64,000 nt of DNA from Sandaracinus sp. (GCA_002699025.1 PABA01000028.1:1-64000); one strand, 5' to 3'; counted from the stretch's first letter, positions 36,632-46,442 are shown. Notes: generated from the sequence alone by a model not told the origin. A program made the numbers and translations.

Positions 36632-38110
36632 ATGCGACGACTGATCCCCGCCCTCTTCGCCCTGACCGCCGGCGCCGGGCTGGCCCTCGCCCAGACCGGC
36701 GAGGCCCCCACTCCGGACGCGAGCGCGGCCGAGACCCCCGACGCCGACGCCGGCCCCCTCGCCAACCTGCCCATCGAGCGCCACACGCTCGACAACGGCC
36801 TGCGCGTCGTCCTCAGCCCGGACCGCACCATCCCGACGGTCGCGGTCGCCGTCTACTACGACGTCGGCTCGCGGAACGAGGTGCGGGGCCGGAGCGGCTT
36901 TGCCCACCTCTTCGAGCACATGATGTTCCAGGGCTCGGCGAACGTCGGCAAGGGCGAGCACTTCCAGCTCATCATGAACCGCGGCGGGAGCCTGAACGGC
37001 ACGACCAGCCAGGACCGCACGAACTACTTCGAGACCCTCCCCTCGAACGAGCTCGCCCTCGGGCTCTGGCTCGAGGCCGACCGCATGCGCTCGCTCGCCG
37101 TCACGGCGGAGAACTTCGAGAACCAGCGCCAGGTCGTGAAGGAGGAGCGCCGACAGAGCTACGAGAACCAGCCCTACGCGCTCTCGAACCTCCGCATCAA
37201 CGAGCTCGCCTACGGCGACTACTGGCCGTACGCGCACTCGACCATCGGCGACATGCAGGACCTCGACTCGGCGCCCCTCGAGGCCGTGCAGGAGTTCTTC
37301 GACACCTACTACCGGCCGAACAACGCCGTCCTCAGCGTCTCCGGCGACTTCGACCCGCAGGAGGCCATGGCCCTGGTCCGCCGCTACTTCGGCGACATCG
37401 GCCGGCAGGACGTGCCCCCCTACGAGCCGCCGGAGCGCCAGCCGCAGACGGCCGAGCGGCGCGAGACCATGCCGGACCCACATGCCGAGCTCCCGGCCTT
37501 CCACATCGCCTACCACATCCCCGAGAGCCGCACGGAGGACCACTACGCCCTCGAGCTGCTCGGCCTGATCCTCGGCGACGGCGAGTCGAGCCGCCTCTAC
37601 CAGGACCTCGTGAAGGAGCGGGAGATCGTGCAGCGCGTCTACGCGGGCACGGACGACCGGCGCGGGCCCGACCTCTTCTCCTTCTTCGCGATCATGGCCC
37701 GGGGTCACGAGCCGGCGGAGGCGCAGGAGGTGATCTTCGAGACGCTCCAGAGCGTGGCCGAGCGCGGCGTGACCGAGCGGGAGCTCCAGAAGGCCCACAA
37801 CCGGGTGCGCGCGTACTTCGTCTTCGGGCTCCAGTCGAACATGAGCCGGGCGCGGCAGCTCGCCGAGTTCGAGCTCTACTGGGGTGACGCGCGGCTCGTG
37901 CGCGAGGAGCTCGACCGCTACCTCGCCGTGACGCGTGAGGACATCCAGCGCGTGGCCCAGCGCTACTTCGAGGCCACCAACCGCACCGTCCTCGACGTCG
38001 TGCCCACCTCCGCCGCGGGCGGTGAGGGCGCCGGCGAGGGGGGCGGCTTCCACGAGGGGGGCGACCAGGCCTTCCGCCTCGACCCGATCGACGGGGAGGT
38101 GCTGCGATGA
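36632..38110 (+). CDS. M16 zinc peptidase, catalytically complete
   Basis: 492 residues from ATG 36632. A signal peptide (RRLIPALFALTAGAGLALAQ) directs it to the periplasm. The M16 signature is intact: HTLDNGLRVVLSPDRT, then HLFEHMMFQGS with the inverted zinc motif HxxEH, and a downstream Glu in the E-NQRQVVKEERR segment. A second, non-catalytic M16 half follows (AFHIAYHIPESRTEDHYALELLG). It ends in a Gly/Glu-rich tail. The stop overlaps the next gene's ATG, so the two subunits are likely made together, as in two-chain M16B peptidases. Confidence 0.93.
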   Translation: MRRLIPALFALTAGAGLALAQTGEAPTPDASAAETPDADAGPLANLPIERHTLDNGLRVVLSPDRTIPTVAVAVYYDVGSRNEVRGRSGFAHLFEHMMFQGSANVGKGEHFQLIMNRGGSLNGTTSQDRTNYFETLPSNELALGLWLEADRMRSLAVTAENFENQRQVVKEERRQSYENQPYALSNLRINELAYGDYWPYAHSTIGDMQDLDSAPLEAVQEFFDTYYRPNNAVLSVSGDFDPQEAMALVRRYFGDIGRQDVPPYEPPERQPQTAERRETMPDPHAELPAFHIAYHIPESRTEDHYALELLGLILGDGESSRLYQDLVKEREIVQRVYAGTDDRRGPDLFSFFAIMARGHEPAEAQEVIFETLQSVAERGVTERELQKAHNRVRAYFVFGLQSNMSRARQLAEFELYWGDARLVREELDRYLAVTREDIQRVAQRYFEATNRTVLDVVPTSAAGGEGAGEGGGFHEGGDQAFRLDPIDGEVLR

Positions 38111-39714
38111 CTCGCCAGGTCTGTCTGCTCGTCGGGGCCTCGGCCCTGCTCTCGTTCCTCGCCTGCGGCGGCCCCCAGACGCCCGAGGGGACGATCCCGC
38201 CCATGGAGGACGCGCCCGAGGTGGCCGAGGCGCCCGAGACGGAGCCCGCGCCGGCCAAGCAGCCGCCGCCCGAGTCCGGGCCGGCCAACGACATCGCCTT
38301 CCCGCCCATCGAACGGGCCGAGCTCGACAACGGGCTCGAGCTGAACGTCGTGCGCTGGGACGAGCTTCCCGTCGTCTACCTGCGCCTGGTGGTGCGGAGC
38401 GGCGCCGAGACCGACCCGGAGGAGCTGCAGGGCCTCTCCGATCTCGTGGCGCAGATGCTCAAGGAGGGGACGCGGCGCCGGAGCAGCGCGGAGATCGCCG
38501 AGGCGGTCGAGTTCCTCGGGGCGGACCTCTGGACGGGCGCCGACGAGGAGAACGTGCACCTCGTCTTCCGCGCGCTCTCCGATCAGCTCGACGAGGCCAT
38601 GGCGATCCTCGCGGAGGTGGCGACCCAGCCGGCCTTCCGCCAGGCCGAGCTCGACAAGCTCAAGCGCCGCGAGCTCGACCGGCTCGCGCTGATGCAGAAG
38701 CGACCGAACTTCCTCGCGCGGCGGGCTCTCTACCGGCGCATGTATGGCGAGGGACACCCCTACGCGCGCGTCGACACGACCGAGGAGGCCCTCGGCCGGG
38801 TCGGGCGCCGGGATCTGCAGCGCTGGCACCGGCGCCACTTCGTGCCGAGCAACGCCTTCCTCGTCGCCGTCGGGGACGTGACGGCGGAGCAGATCCAGTC
38901 CTCGGCGGCGGAGCACTTCGGCCGCTGGCGGGGGCGCGAGGTGCAGGCCCGCGAGCTCCCCGAGCCGCCGCGGCGCGAGCGCCGGGAGGTCGTCGTGGTG
39001 GACCGGCCGGGCGCCGTCCAGTCGGTCATCCTCCTCGGCAACCTCGCCATCGCGCGCGACGACGAGGACTTCGTGCCGCTGCGGGTGGCCAACCAGGTGC
39101 TCGGGGGCTCGGCGGCCTCGCGGCTCTTCATGGATTTGCGCGAGCGGCGGAGCCTGACCTACGGCGCCTACAGCCAGGTGGGCGAGCGCGTGGGGGTGGC
39201 GCCCTTCGTGGCCTACGCCTCCGTGCGCACGGAGGTGACCGAGGAGGCCGTCGGCGCCTTCTTCGAGAACCTCGATCGGATCGTCGCCGAGGCGCCGCCC
39301 GAGCCCGAGCTGGCGAACGCGCAGCGCTTCCTGAGCGACTCCTTCCCGCTGAAGATCGACACGCCCGGGAAGATCGCGTCGCTGGTCGCGGACCTGCGGG
39401 TCTTCGGGCTGCCGGACGACTACTGGGACGGCTACCGCACGTCGATCCGCGAGGTGAGCGCCGAGGAGGCGCTGGCGGCGGCCCAGGAGCACATCCGGCC
39501 CGAGCAGATGCTCGTGCTCGTCGTGGGCAACGCCGCCAGCTTCGCCGAGTCGCTCACCCAGTGGGGCCCGGTCACCGTCGTCGACGGCGAGGGCGAGGTG
39601 CAGCAGACCTTCGAGGCCGGCTCGGCGAGCGGCCAGGCCGAGGGCACCGCCGAAGGCGAAGGGGGCGGGGCGAGCGCGGAAGCGACCGAGGCCACGAACG
39701 CCGACGGGACCTGA
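38107..39714 (+). CDS. M16 peptidase homologue without the zinc motif (lipoprotein)
   Basis: 535 residues from ATG 38107 (ATGA overlap with the partner gene). The start carries a lipobox (LSFLACGG). The fold motif RAELDNGLELNVVRWDELPVVYLRLVV is present, but where the zinc motif HxxEH should stand there is LSDLVAQMLKEGT, so no metal can bind. It still has the C-terminal M16 features (GSAASRLFMDLRERRSLTYGAYS). Partner subunits of this kind form a heterodimer with the active chain and help bind substrate. The lipid anchor would hold the pair at a membrane. An Ala/Glu-rich tail ends it. Confidence 0.9.
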   Translation: MTRQVCLLVGASALLSFLACGGPQTPEGTIPPMEDAPEVAEAPETEPAPAKQPPPESGPANDIAFPPIERAELDNGLELNVVRWDELPVVYLRLVVRSGAETDPEELQGLSDLVAQMLKEGTRRRSSAEIAEAVEFLGADLWTGADEENVHLVFRALSDQLDEAMAILAEVATQPAFRQAELDKLKRRELDRLALMQKRPNFLARRALYRRMYGEGHPYARVDTTEEALGRVGRRDLQRWHRRHFVPSNAFLVAVGDVTAEQIQSSAAEHFGRWRGREVQARELPEPPRRERREVVVVDRPGAVQSVILLGNLAIARDDEDFVPLRVANQVLGGSAASRLFMDLRERRSLTYGAYSQVGERVGVAPFVAYASVRTEVTEEAVGAFFENLDRIVAEAPPEPELANAQRFLSDSFPLKIDTPGKIASLVADLRVFGLPDDYWDGYRTSIREVSAEEALAAAQEHIRPEQMLVLVVGNAASFAESLTQWGPVTVVDGEGEVQQTFEAGSASGQAEGTAEGEGGGASAEATEATNADGT

Positions 39715-39779
39715 GGCCACGGATACCGTAGGCTCCCCCCGCCGCGCGCGGGCGGCGCCGGAACGGAGGACGAAGAGAC

Positions 39780-41615
39780 ATGTGTGGCATCGTCGGCTAC
39801 GTGGGCCCGCAGGCCTGCGCCCCCATCCTGCTCGACGGGCTGCGGCGCCTCGAGTACCGCGGCTACGACTCGGCCGGGCTCGCGGTCCACGCCCCCGGCG
39901 GCCGCATCGAGGTACGGCGGGCGGTGGGCAAGCTGCGCAACCTCGAGTCGGCGCTCCGGGAGAAGCCGCTCGAGGGCGCCGTGGGGATCGGCCACACGCG
40001 CTGGGCGACCCACGGCCGGCCCTCCGAGGTGAACGCCCACCCGCACGTCGCCGGGGACGTAGCCGTGGTGCACAACGGCATCATCGAGAACCACATGCCG
40101 CTCCGGCGTGAGCTCGAGGAGGCCGGCTGCACCATCGCGAGCGACACGGATACGGAGCTCGTGGCGCACCTGGTCGAGCGCGAGGTCCAGCAGGGCAAGG
40201 ATCTCGAGGCGGCCGTGCGGGCGGCCCTCGGGCGCCTCGAGGGGGCCTACGCGATCGCCGTGCTCTCGGCGAAGGAGCCGGAGCGCATCGTGGTGGCCAA
40301 GAGCGCGTCGCCGCTGGTGATCGGGCTCGGCGAGGGCGAGATGTTCTGCGCGAGCGACATCCCGGCGCTGCTGCCCTACACGCGCGACATGCTCTTCATG
40401 GAGGACGGCGAGATGGCCGTCCTCGAGGCCGGGAGCGTGCGGCTGACGACGGTCGCGGGCGCGGACGTCGAGCGCGAGCCGAAGCGCATCGACTGGTCGC
40501 CCGTGATGGCCGAGAAAGCCGGCTACAAGCACTTCATGCTCAAGGAGATCTTCGAGCAGCCGCGGGCGATGGAGGACACGCTCCGCGGGCGGCTCGACCG
40601 GGAGCACGGCGACGTGCACGGCCACGAGATCGGCTTGAGCGAGGAGGACGCGAAGGGAATCCGGCGCGTGCTGCTGCTGGCCTGCGGAACGAGCCACCAC
40701 GCGACCATCGCCGGGAAGTACTTCCTCGAGGAGATCGCGAAGGTCCCGGCGGTGATCGAGATCGCCAGCGAGTTCCGCGGGCGCGAGGCGGTCGTCGGCG
40801 AGGGGGACCTCGTCGTCGCCGTGAGCCAGTCGGGCGAGACGCTGGACACGCTGGTGGCGGCGAAGGAGGCGAAGGAGCGCGGCGCGAAGGTGCTGGCCAT
40901 CGCCAACGTCATCGGGAGCGCCATCCCGCGCATGGCCGACGCGGTCTTCTACACGCACGCCGGGCCGGAGATCGGCGTGGCTTCGACGAAGTGCTTCTCC
41001 ACGCAGCTCGCCAACCTGCTGATGCTGAGCGTCTGGCTGGGGCGGCGGCGGGGCGCGATCACGGCGGAGCGCTCCCGGGAGCTCGTCGAGGGGCTCGCGC
41101 GCCTGCCGACGACGATGAAGGACGTGCTCCAGGGGACGCGGCAACTGGTGGCCAACCTGGCGCGTCGCTACGTGGACGCGCGAGACGTGCTGTACCTGGG
41201 GCGCGGCCTGAGCTTCCCCATCGCGCTCGAGGGTGCGCTGAAGCTCAAGGAGATCAGCTACGTGCACGCCGAGGGCTACCCGGCCGGCGAGATGAAGCAC
41301 GGACCGATCGCGCTCATCGACAGCAGCGTGCCGGCCATCGTGCTCGTGCCGCGGGACCGGCACTGGGAGCGGAGCATCAGCAACCTCCAGGAGGCGAAGG
41401 CGCGCGAGGCGATCGTGATCGCCGTGGCCACGGAGGGGGACGAGGAGGCGCGGCAGGTGAGCCACGACCTCATCGAGATCCCGGCCGTGGACGAGGTGCT
41501 CACGCCCTTCCTCACGGTCCTGCCGCTGCAGCTCTACGCCTACTACGTGGCGGACTTCAAGGGCACGGACGTGGACCAGCCGCGCAACCTCGCGAAGACG
41601 GTCACCGTCGAGTAG
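39780..41615 (+). CDS. glmS: glutamine-fructose-6-phosphate aminotransferase (isomerising)
   Basis: 611 residues, the normal size. After Met the catalytic Cys starts the glutaminase domain (CGIVGYVG, GIGHTRWATHG, HNGIIENH, SDTDTELVAHL). The isomerase half has two SIS domains (ACGTSHHATIAGKYFLE, VSQSGETLDTL, LGRGLSFPIALEGALKLKE) and ends in the standard PRNLAKTVTVE. It makes glucosamine-6-phosphate for peptidoglycan and lipopolysaccharide. A GGAGG/GAAGAG ribosome site precedes it. Two glycosyltransferase genes follow on the same strand. Confidence 0.98.
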   Translation: MCGIVGYVGPQACAPILLDGLRRLEYRGYDSAGLAVHAPGGRIEVRRAVGKLRNLESALREKPLEGAVGIGHTRWATHGRPSEVNAHPHVAGDVAVVHNGIIENHMPLRRELEEAGCTIASDTDTELVAHLVEREVQQGKDLEAAVRAALGRLEGAYAIAVLSAKEPERIVVAKSASPLVIGLGEGEMFCASDIPALLPYTRDMLFMEDGEMAVLEAGSVRLTTVAGADVEREPKRIDWSPVMAEKAGYKHFMLKEIFEQPRAMEDTLRGRLDREHGDVHGHEIGLSEEDAKGIRRVLLLACGTSHHATIAGKYFLEEIAKVPAVIEIASEFRGREAVVGEGDLVVAVSQSGETLDTLVAAKEAKERGAKVLAIANVIGSAIPRMADAVFYTHAGPEIGVASTKCFSTQLANLLMLSVWLGRRRGAITAERSRELVEGLARLPTTMKDVLQGTRQLVANLARRYVDARDVLYLGRGLSFPIALEGALKLKEISYVHAEGYPAGEMKHGPIALIDSSVPAIVLVPRDRHWERSISNLQEAKAREAIVIAVATEGDEEARQVSHDLIEIPAVDEVLTPFLTVLPLQLYAYYVADFKGTDVDQPRNLAKTVTVE

Positions 41616-41617
41616 CC

Positions 41618-42382
41618 GTGTATCGCGGCGTCCGAGTGGCCGTGGTGATGCCGGCCTTCCACGAAGCGCGTCACATCGAGCGGGCCCTCGCGGGCGTGCC
41701 GGCGTTCGTGGACCGCATCGTGGTCGTCGACGACGCGAGCCGCGACGAGACGGCGGCGCGGGCCGAGGCCTTCCCGGACGCGCGGGTCGAGGTCGTGCGC
41801 CACCCGCACAACCGGGGCGTCGGGGCGGCCATCGCGACGGGCTACGGCGTGGCCTTCGGCGAGGGCGAGCGCGCGGCGGCGGACGTGGCCGTGGTGATGG
41901 CCGGCGACGCGCAGATGGACCCGGCGGACCTGCCGCGGCTGCTCGACCCGGTGGTCGAGGGGCGCGCGGAGTACGCCAAGGGCGACCGGCTGCGCTGGCC
42001 CGGTGCGCGGGCCCGGATGCCCGCGAGCCGCTGGCTCGGCAACCAGGTGCTCTCGGCGCTCACGCGCTGGGCGACGGGGCTCCCGGTGAACGACTCGCAG
42101 TGCGGCTACACGGCGCTGACGCGGGAGGCGGCGGCGCGCCTCGACCTCCGGGCCCTCTGGCCGCGCTACGGCTACCCCAACGACCTCCTGGCCGCGCTCG
42201 CGCGGGTGGGCGCGCGGGTCTGCGACGTGCCCGTGCGGCCGGTCTACGCGGACGAGACGAGCGGCGTGGGCTGGATCGACGCGCTCGTCGTCGTGCCCGC
42301 GCTCCTGGTGCGGGCGTCCGTGCTCCGCGGGCGGCCGGCGCTCGAGGAGCGGAGCGAGCCCGTGGCCGAGCGACCGGCCTGA
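41618..42382 (+). CDS. glycosyltransferase family 2 (dolichyl-phosphate-mannose-synthase-like)
   Basis: 254 residues from GTG 41618, two bases after the glmS stop, so translation is probably coupled. The GT-A fold shows VAVVMPAFHEARHIERAL, VDDASRDET, and the nucleotide/metal motif GDAQMDP, plus SQCGYTALTREAA. No clear membrane spans. It likely transfers a sugar from a nucleotide donor to a lipid or polymer carrier in envelope glycan synthesis; the neighbouring glmS and GT4 gene agree with this. Confidence 0.88.
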   Translation: MYRGVRVAVVMPAFHEARHIERALAGVPAFVDRIVVVDDASRDETAARAEAFPDARVEVVRHPHNRGVGAAIATGYGVAFGEGERAAADVAVVMAGDAQMDPADLPRLLDPVVEGRAEYAKGDRLRWPGARARMPASRWLGNQVLSALTRWATGLPVNDSQCGYTALTREAAARLDLRALWPRYGYPNDLLAALARVGARVCDVPVRPVYADETSGVGWIDALVVVPALLVRASVLRGRPALEERSEPVAERPA

Positions 42383-43650
42383 GCCGAGAGCGCCGTCTGG
42401 TGGATGGTCCTCCCCCGCCGAGCCCGTCCGTGGGCCCCCTGGCGCTCCTCGAAAGGGAGAGCCCCCTACCTCGTCGACCGAGCGCACCGCGAACGCGCCG
42501 GACGACCGCATCCCCATCCACGAAACGGATCTCCGGAGGGAGCGCATGCGCGTCGGCCTCTTGACCACCGGCTACCCGCGCTGGGAGGGCGACGTCGCGG
42601 GGAGCTTCGTCGCGGGCTTCGCCGAGGCGCTCCGCGCGCGGGGTCATGCGGTCGAGGTCTTCGCCGCGGCGCCGCCAGAGCCGGCCGCCTCGCTCGACGC
42701 ACGCTGGGTGCGCTACCGGCGCCGGGCCCGCGACCAGCGGACCTTCTACGGCGCCGGCGCCCCCGACAACCTGCGCCGGGACGTGCAAGCCTGGCCCGGG
42801 CTCATACGCTACCCGCTCGCGCTCCGGCGGGCCGTGCGCCACGCGGGGCGCTTCGACGCGCTCGTCGCGCACTTCGGCCTGCCCTGTGGCCTGGTCGCGG
42901 CGAGCTTGCCCGCGCGCCGACACCTCACGGTCTGGCACTCGGCGGACGTCCACCTGGCGCGGCGGCTGCCTGCCCCGCTCCGGGCTCGGCTGCTGGGGAA
43001 GGGCATGCATTGGTTCGTGCGCGAGTCGCACCGGCGCGCCCTCGCGGGCGAAGCGGCGTCGCGCCACCTCGTGCACCCGATGGGCGCGACGCCCCCCCCG
43101 GCGGCGGACCGCGAGGCCAGCCGGACGGTCCTCGGCTGCGAAGGGCCGACCGTGCTCTTCCTGGGGCGGCTGGTACCGGTGAAGGGCGTCGACGTGCTCC
43201 TCGACGCGCTCGCGGGCTCGCGGGTGCAGCTGCTCGTCGCCGGCGAGGGCCCCGAGCGGGCGGCGCTCGAGCGGCGGGCGCGTGAGCTCGGGGTGCGGGC
43301 GCGCTTCCTGGGAGCCGTGCAGGGGGCGCGGAAGGGGCAGGCCTTCGCCGCGGCCGATGTGCTCGCCCTCCCCTCCCGGCGCCTGCCCTCGGGGCGCACG
43401 GAGGGGGCGCCGGTCGTGCTGGCGGAGGCGTGGCTCGCCGGGCTGCCGGTGGTCGCGAGCGGCGTCCTCGAGGGGGTCGAGGACGGCGTGGACGCGCTCC
43501 GGGTCGCGCCCGAGGACCCGCGCGCGCTCCGGGACGCGCTCGCGCGCCTGCTCGCGGACCCGGCGCTCCGTCAGCGCCTCCGGGAGGCCGGGCGGGCGCG
43601 GGGCGAAGAGCTCCGCTGGACGCGACTCGGGCCGCGCATCGAGGCGCTCC

Positions 43651-44355
<705 letters not shown>

Positions 44356-44734
44356 GGTCGGGTGGGCCGGCGTGGCCCCGCGCGGGCGGCCGGCGAGAGA
44401 GAAACGTGGCGCGGGTGCGCCCTATTCACGAAAGGGCGTGGAGTATAGGCGGCAGGAGATCGCGGCGCCGGGGGAATGATCCAGGTGACGTCGATGTCCC
44501 AATCGGGGGTCGGGTTGATCCCGAGCGGGAGCCTTGCGTATCGTGTTTGGGTCGATTGCGGGGCGAGCTTCTCGTCCCACGCGGGTCCCGCTCCTGAATC
44601 GCAGCCCGCGCCGCTTGCTTGAAGAGACTCGAGAACCGCGCGCCGCCGAGACCGGTGGTGCCCACGGCCCGCGGCCGGGCCGTGTCGCGCAGATGACAAG
44701 AGAGGCGACCCGCATGTCGCCGAGGAGGCAGTCC
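44356..44734. other. divergent intergenic region between lolA-like and YdcH-like genes
   Basis: About 380 bases. Leftward, TATACT at about 44449-44454 (minus strand) could be the lolA-like -10. Rightward, TTGATC, 18 bases, TATCGT at about 44515-44544 could serve the YdcH-like gene. Neither is strong. No gene or RNA is recognised. Confidence 0.35.
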
Positions 44735-44932
44735 ATGGCCCGTACCCGTCGTTCGTCGGACCCGGAGTTCCTGATGTCCCGCCTGGAGAAGAAGCACTCC
44801 AAGCTCGACAGCCGCGTGAGTGAGCTCACGGAAAGGCCTTACCTCACCCCGGCTGAGCAGATGGAAGCGCGGCGCCTGAAGAAGAAGAAACTCGAGCTCA
44901 AGGATCAGCTCCGCCAGATGCGCAGCGACTGA
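44735..44932 (+). CDS. YdcH-like (DUF465) small coiled-coil protein
   Basis: 65 residues from ATG 44735, preceded by GAGGAGG at good spacing; an earlier ATG at 44714 is less likely. The sequence DPEFLMSRLEKKHSKLDSRVSEL, then LTPAEQMEARRLKKKKLELKDQL, matches the YdcH/DUF465 pattern of a helical hairpin with a Lys-rich second helix. Function of the family is not settled. A terminator hairpin follows. Confidence 0.85.
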   Translation: MARTRRSSDPEFLMSRLEKKHSKLDSRVSELTERPYLTPAEQMEARRLKKKKLELKDQLRQMRSD

Positions 44933-44958
44933 CACCGCGACGAGCCGAGCCGTATCCC

Positions 44959-44987
44959 ACGGGCCGCAGCCGAGAGGCGCGGCCCGT
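44959..44987 (+). terminator. terminator after the YdcH-like gene
   Basis: ACGGGCCGC (44959-44967) pairs perfectly with GCGGCCCGT (44979-44987), followed by the T-rich TCGTCTTCC. Confidence 0.65.
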
Positions 44988-45041
44988 TCGTCTTCCGTCC
45001 AGACGCTCGAGGGCAGAGGGCAGACGCTCGAAGGTAGACGC

Positions 45042-45527
45042 TCAGGAGGCCGAGGCGGCCCCGGGCTCCTCGGGCGCGCCGTCGTCTTCGGCCGGCTCGC
45101 TCGAGCTGGCGTCCTCGCTCGCGGGGCGGGGTCCGGCGCCGTCGATGGGCTCCGCGTCGCGCTCGCGGGCGCGGTGGGTCGCGCCGGTGGGGGTGAGCTC
45201 GCGCAGGGTGCCCTCGAGGCTCGAGCGCCAGACGTCCCGGAGGCCGGTCCCGCGTTCGCCGGCGGTCTCCCTGGCGAGCGCGAGGTAGTGGAGCGCATCG
45301 GTCCGGTGGCCCAGCCGGTAGGCGGTCATCCCCCGGAGGAAGTAGAACTTGGCGCGGCCGGGGGGATCGAGGTCGGCGACGTCCTCCTCGAGGTCGAGCA
45401 GCCAGACCTCGGCGTGCTCGTACTGAGCCCGTTCGTAGTCGACCTCCGCGCGGCGCAGGTCGTCACGGAGCTGATTGCAGCCGAGGAGCAGCAGGAGGAG
45501 GGAGCCGAAGCTGGCGAGGCGCGCCAT
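45042..45527 (-). CDS. TPR-like lipoprotein
   Basis: 161 residues from ATG 45527 (MARLASFGSLLLLLLGC). The lipobox ends at Cys17. Residues about 25-95 form one or two TPR-like helix pairs (ERAQYEHAEVWLLDLEEDV and AKFYFLRGMTAYRLGHRTDALHYLALA). The last 60 residues are Asp/Glu/Ser/Ala-rich and disordered. TATATT lies 7 bases before this ATG on the minus strand, which would place the transcript start at or near the start codon (leaderless mRNA). Role unknown; such lipoproteins often join envelope complexes. Confidence 0.75.
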   Translation of the reverse strand: MARLASFGSLLLLLLGCNQLRDDLRRAEVDYERAQYEHAEVWLLDLEEDVADLDPPGRAKFYFLRGMTAYRLGHRTDALHYLALARETAGERGTGLRDVWRSSLEGTLRELTPTGATHRARERDAEPIDGAGPRPASEDASSSEPAEDDGAPEEPGAASAS

Positions 45528-45688
45528 GACGCGAATATACACGCCGCGGCGCGCGTCTCCGAGAGTGTGCGGGGCCGCCGCAACCGATGGCGTCTCGGTG
45601 CGACGAGAATGTCATGGTCACGCTCGGACGCCCTCGCCGACTCTCCAGGTGGGGCCATCGCCCCGAGGTGACCCCAGAAAACACGAAA

Positions 45689-45709
45689 GCCGCCCGAAAA
45701 GTGGGCGGC
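45689..45709. terminator. hairpin before the RNA-like region
   Basis: GCCGCCC (45689-45695) pairs with GGGCGGC (45703-45709) around a GAAAAGT loop; GAAA before and CTTC after may extend it. It lies 45 bases upstream of the ncRNA promoter and may insulate it. Confidence 0.45.
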
Positions 45710-45751
45710 CTTCGCATTACGAGTGCTCTCACTCGAAGAATCGTGCTAAGG

Positions 45752-45760
45752 TGTAATAAT
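45752..45760 (+). promoter_or_regulatory. extended -10 promoter for the ncRNA candidate
   Basis: TGTAATAAT (TG-x-AATAAT) matches an extended -10 with one deviation. No good -35 is seen. A start near 45767 is predicted. Confidence 0.5.
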
Positions 45761-45766
45761 ACAGTT

Positions 45767-46177
45767 CAGCGGGAGGGCGCGGGCGCGGGTCCAGCGGATT
45801 CGCTAGACTGAGCGGGCGCTTCCCGGTTCGAAGCAAGCGCATCGAAGCAAGCGCCTCGAAGCAGAAGCGTCGAAGGAAGAGCGAAGAAAGAAAGTCAGCC
45901 AAGCGTCGTAGGGACCCGCGAGTCGATCTTCCAAATCAGCGCGGGTCGGAAAGCAAGACGGCAGAAAGCAAGAACAAGCGAAGCGAGTGCCTCAAGGAAA
46001 GCCGACGTAGGGAGTCTCCGGGACATGCCGGGCAAGCATTCGACCGGAGCCAATCAAGCTGACGGCCTACTACCAAGCAAACGCGATGCCACTCTGTCAG
46101 GAGCACAGGAAACAGCTCCTTCTCTGAGAATCATTGCGAAAATCGAAGAGCCGGCCACTCGAGTGGCCGGCTCTTCG
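45767..46177 (+). ncRNA. candidate structured non-coding RNA with two tandem modules
   Basis: About 410 nt with no credible coding frame and far more A than its neighbours. From 5' to 3' it holds a GC-rich segment, four 14-nt repeats starting TCGAAG (45828-45883), module 1 (45901-45991), module 2 (45999-46090), a GGAGC/GCTCC hairpin around ACAGGAAACA (46100-46119) and a perfect 17-bp-arm palindrome. Each module has AAGC, a variable 3-4 nt and GTAGGGA, then a stem (CCCGCG/CGCGGG or CTCCGG/CCGGAG), then CAAG, GACGGC and a TGCC that can pair with GGC. I compared it in mind with RNase P RNA, tmRNA, 6S RNA and common riboswitches and it fits none. Family unknown. Confidence 0.6.
46144..46177 (+). 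terminator. perfect 34-bp palindrome ending the ncRNA candidate
   Basis: CGAAGAGCCGGCCACTC is followed at once by its exact reverse complement. As RNA it would form a stem of about 15 bp with a tiny loop. No U-tract follows, so processing or Rho-type ending is possible. Confidence 0.65.
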
Positions 46178-46260
46178 AGCTTCCAGGGGGTGTGCACCAC
46201 GACATTCGTGTCATGGTTCCCCCGTCGCGTGCATAGACGCCCACTTCGAGGCCCGGGGCG

Positions 46261-46442
46261 CTGACGATTTGGCAGCGCGTCCTCGGGGCCCTGAAGCCGG
46301 AGACCCTCTACGCCTCGGACGTGACGCGCGAGGGCGTGGCGCCGGTCGCTGGGCTCGAGGACGGCCGCCACGAGAGCGGCCTCGTGCAGCAGCGCCTGGA
46401 GCTGCCCGCGCGGCAGCCCGAGGCGCGAGGCCGCTCGCGAGC
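46261..46442 (+). pseudogene. coding-like remnant
   Basis: One plus-strand frame reads LTIWQRVLGALKPETLYASD and on for about 60 codons, with nearly all third positions G or C, as in real genes here. It has no start codon in a good context and runs into the subtilase gene on the other strand. It may be the end of a decayed gene, or chance. The stretch 46178-46260 shows nothing else. Confidence 0.3.

Noticed and set aside
39779..39780. glmS ribozyme/riboswitch upstream of glmS
   Set aside because: Only 65 bases separate the genes and no ribozyme core is visible; it is mainly a Firmicutes element.
45767..46177. tmRNA or RNase P RNA
   Set aside because: No tRNA-like ends, no Ala-Ala tag frame for tmRNA, and no GAGGAAAGTCCGGGC or matching P RNA core.
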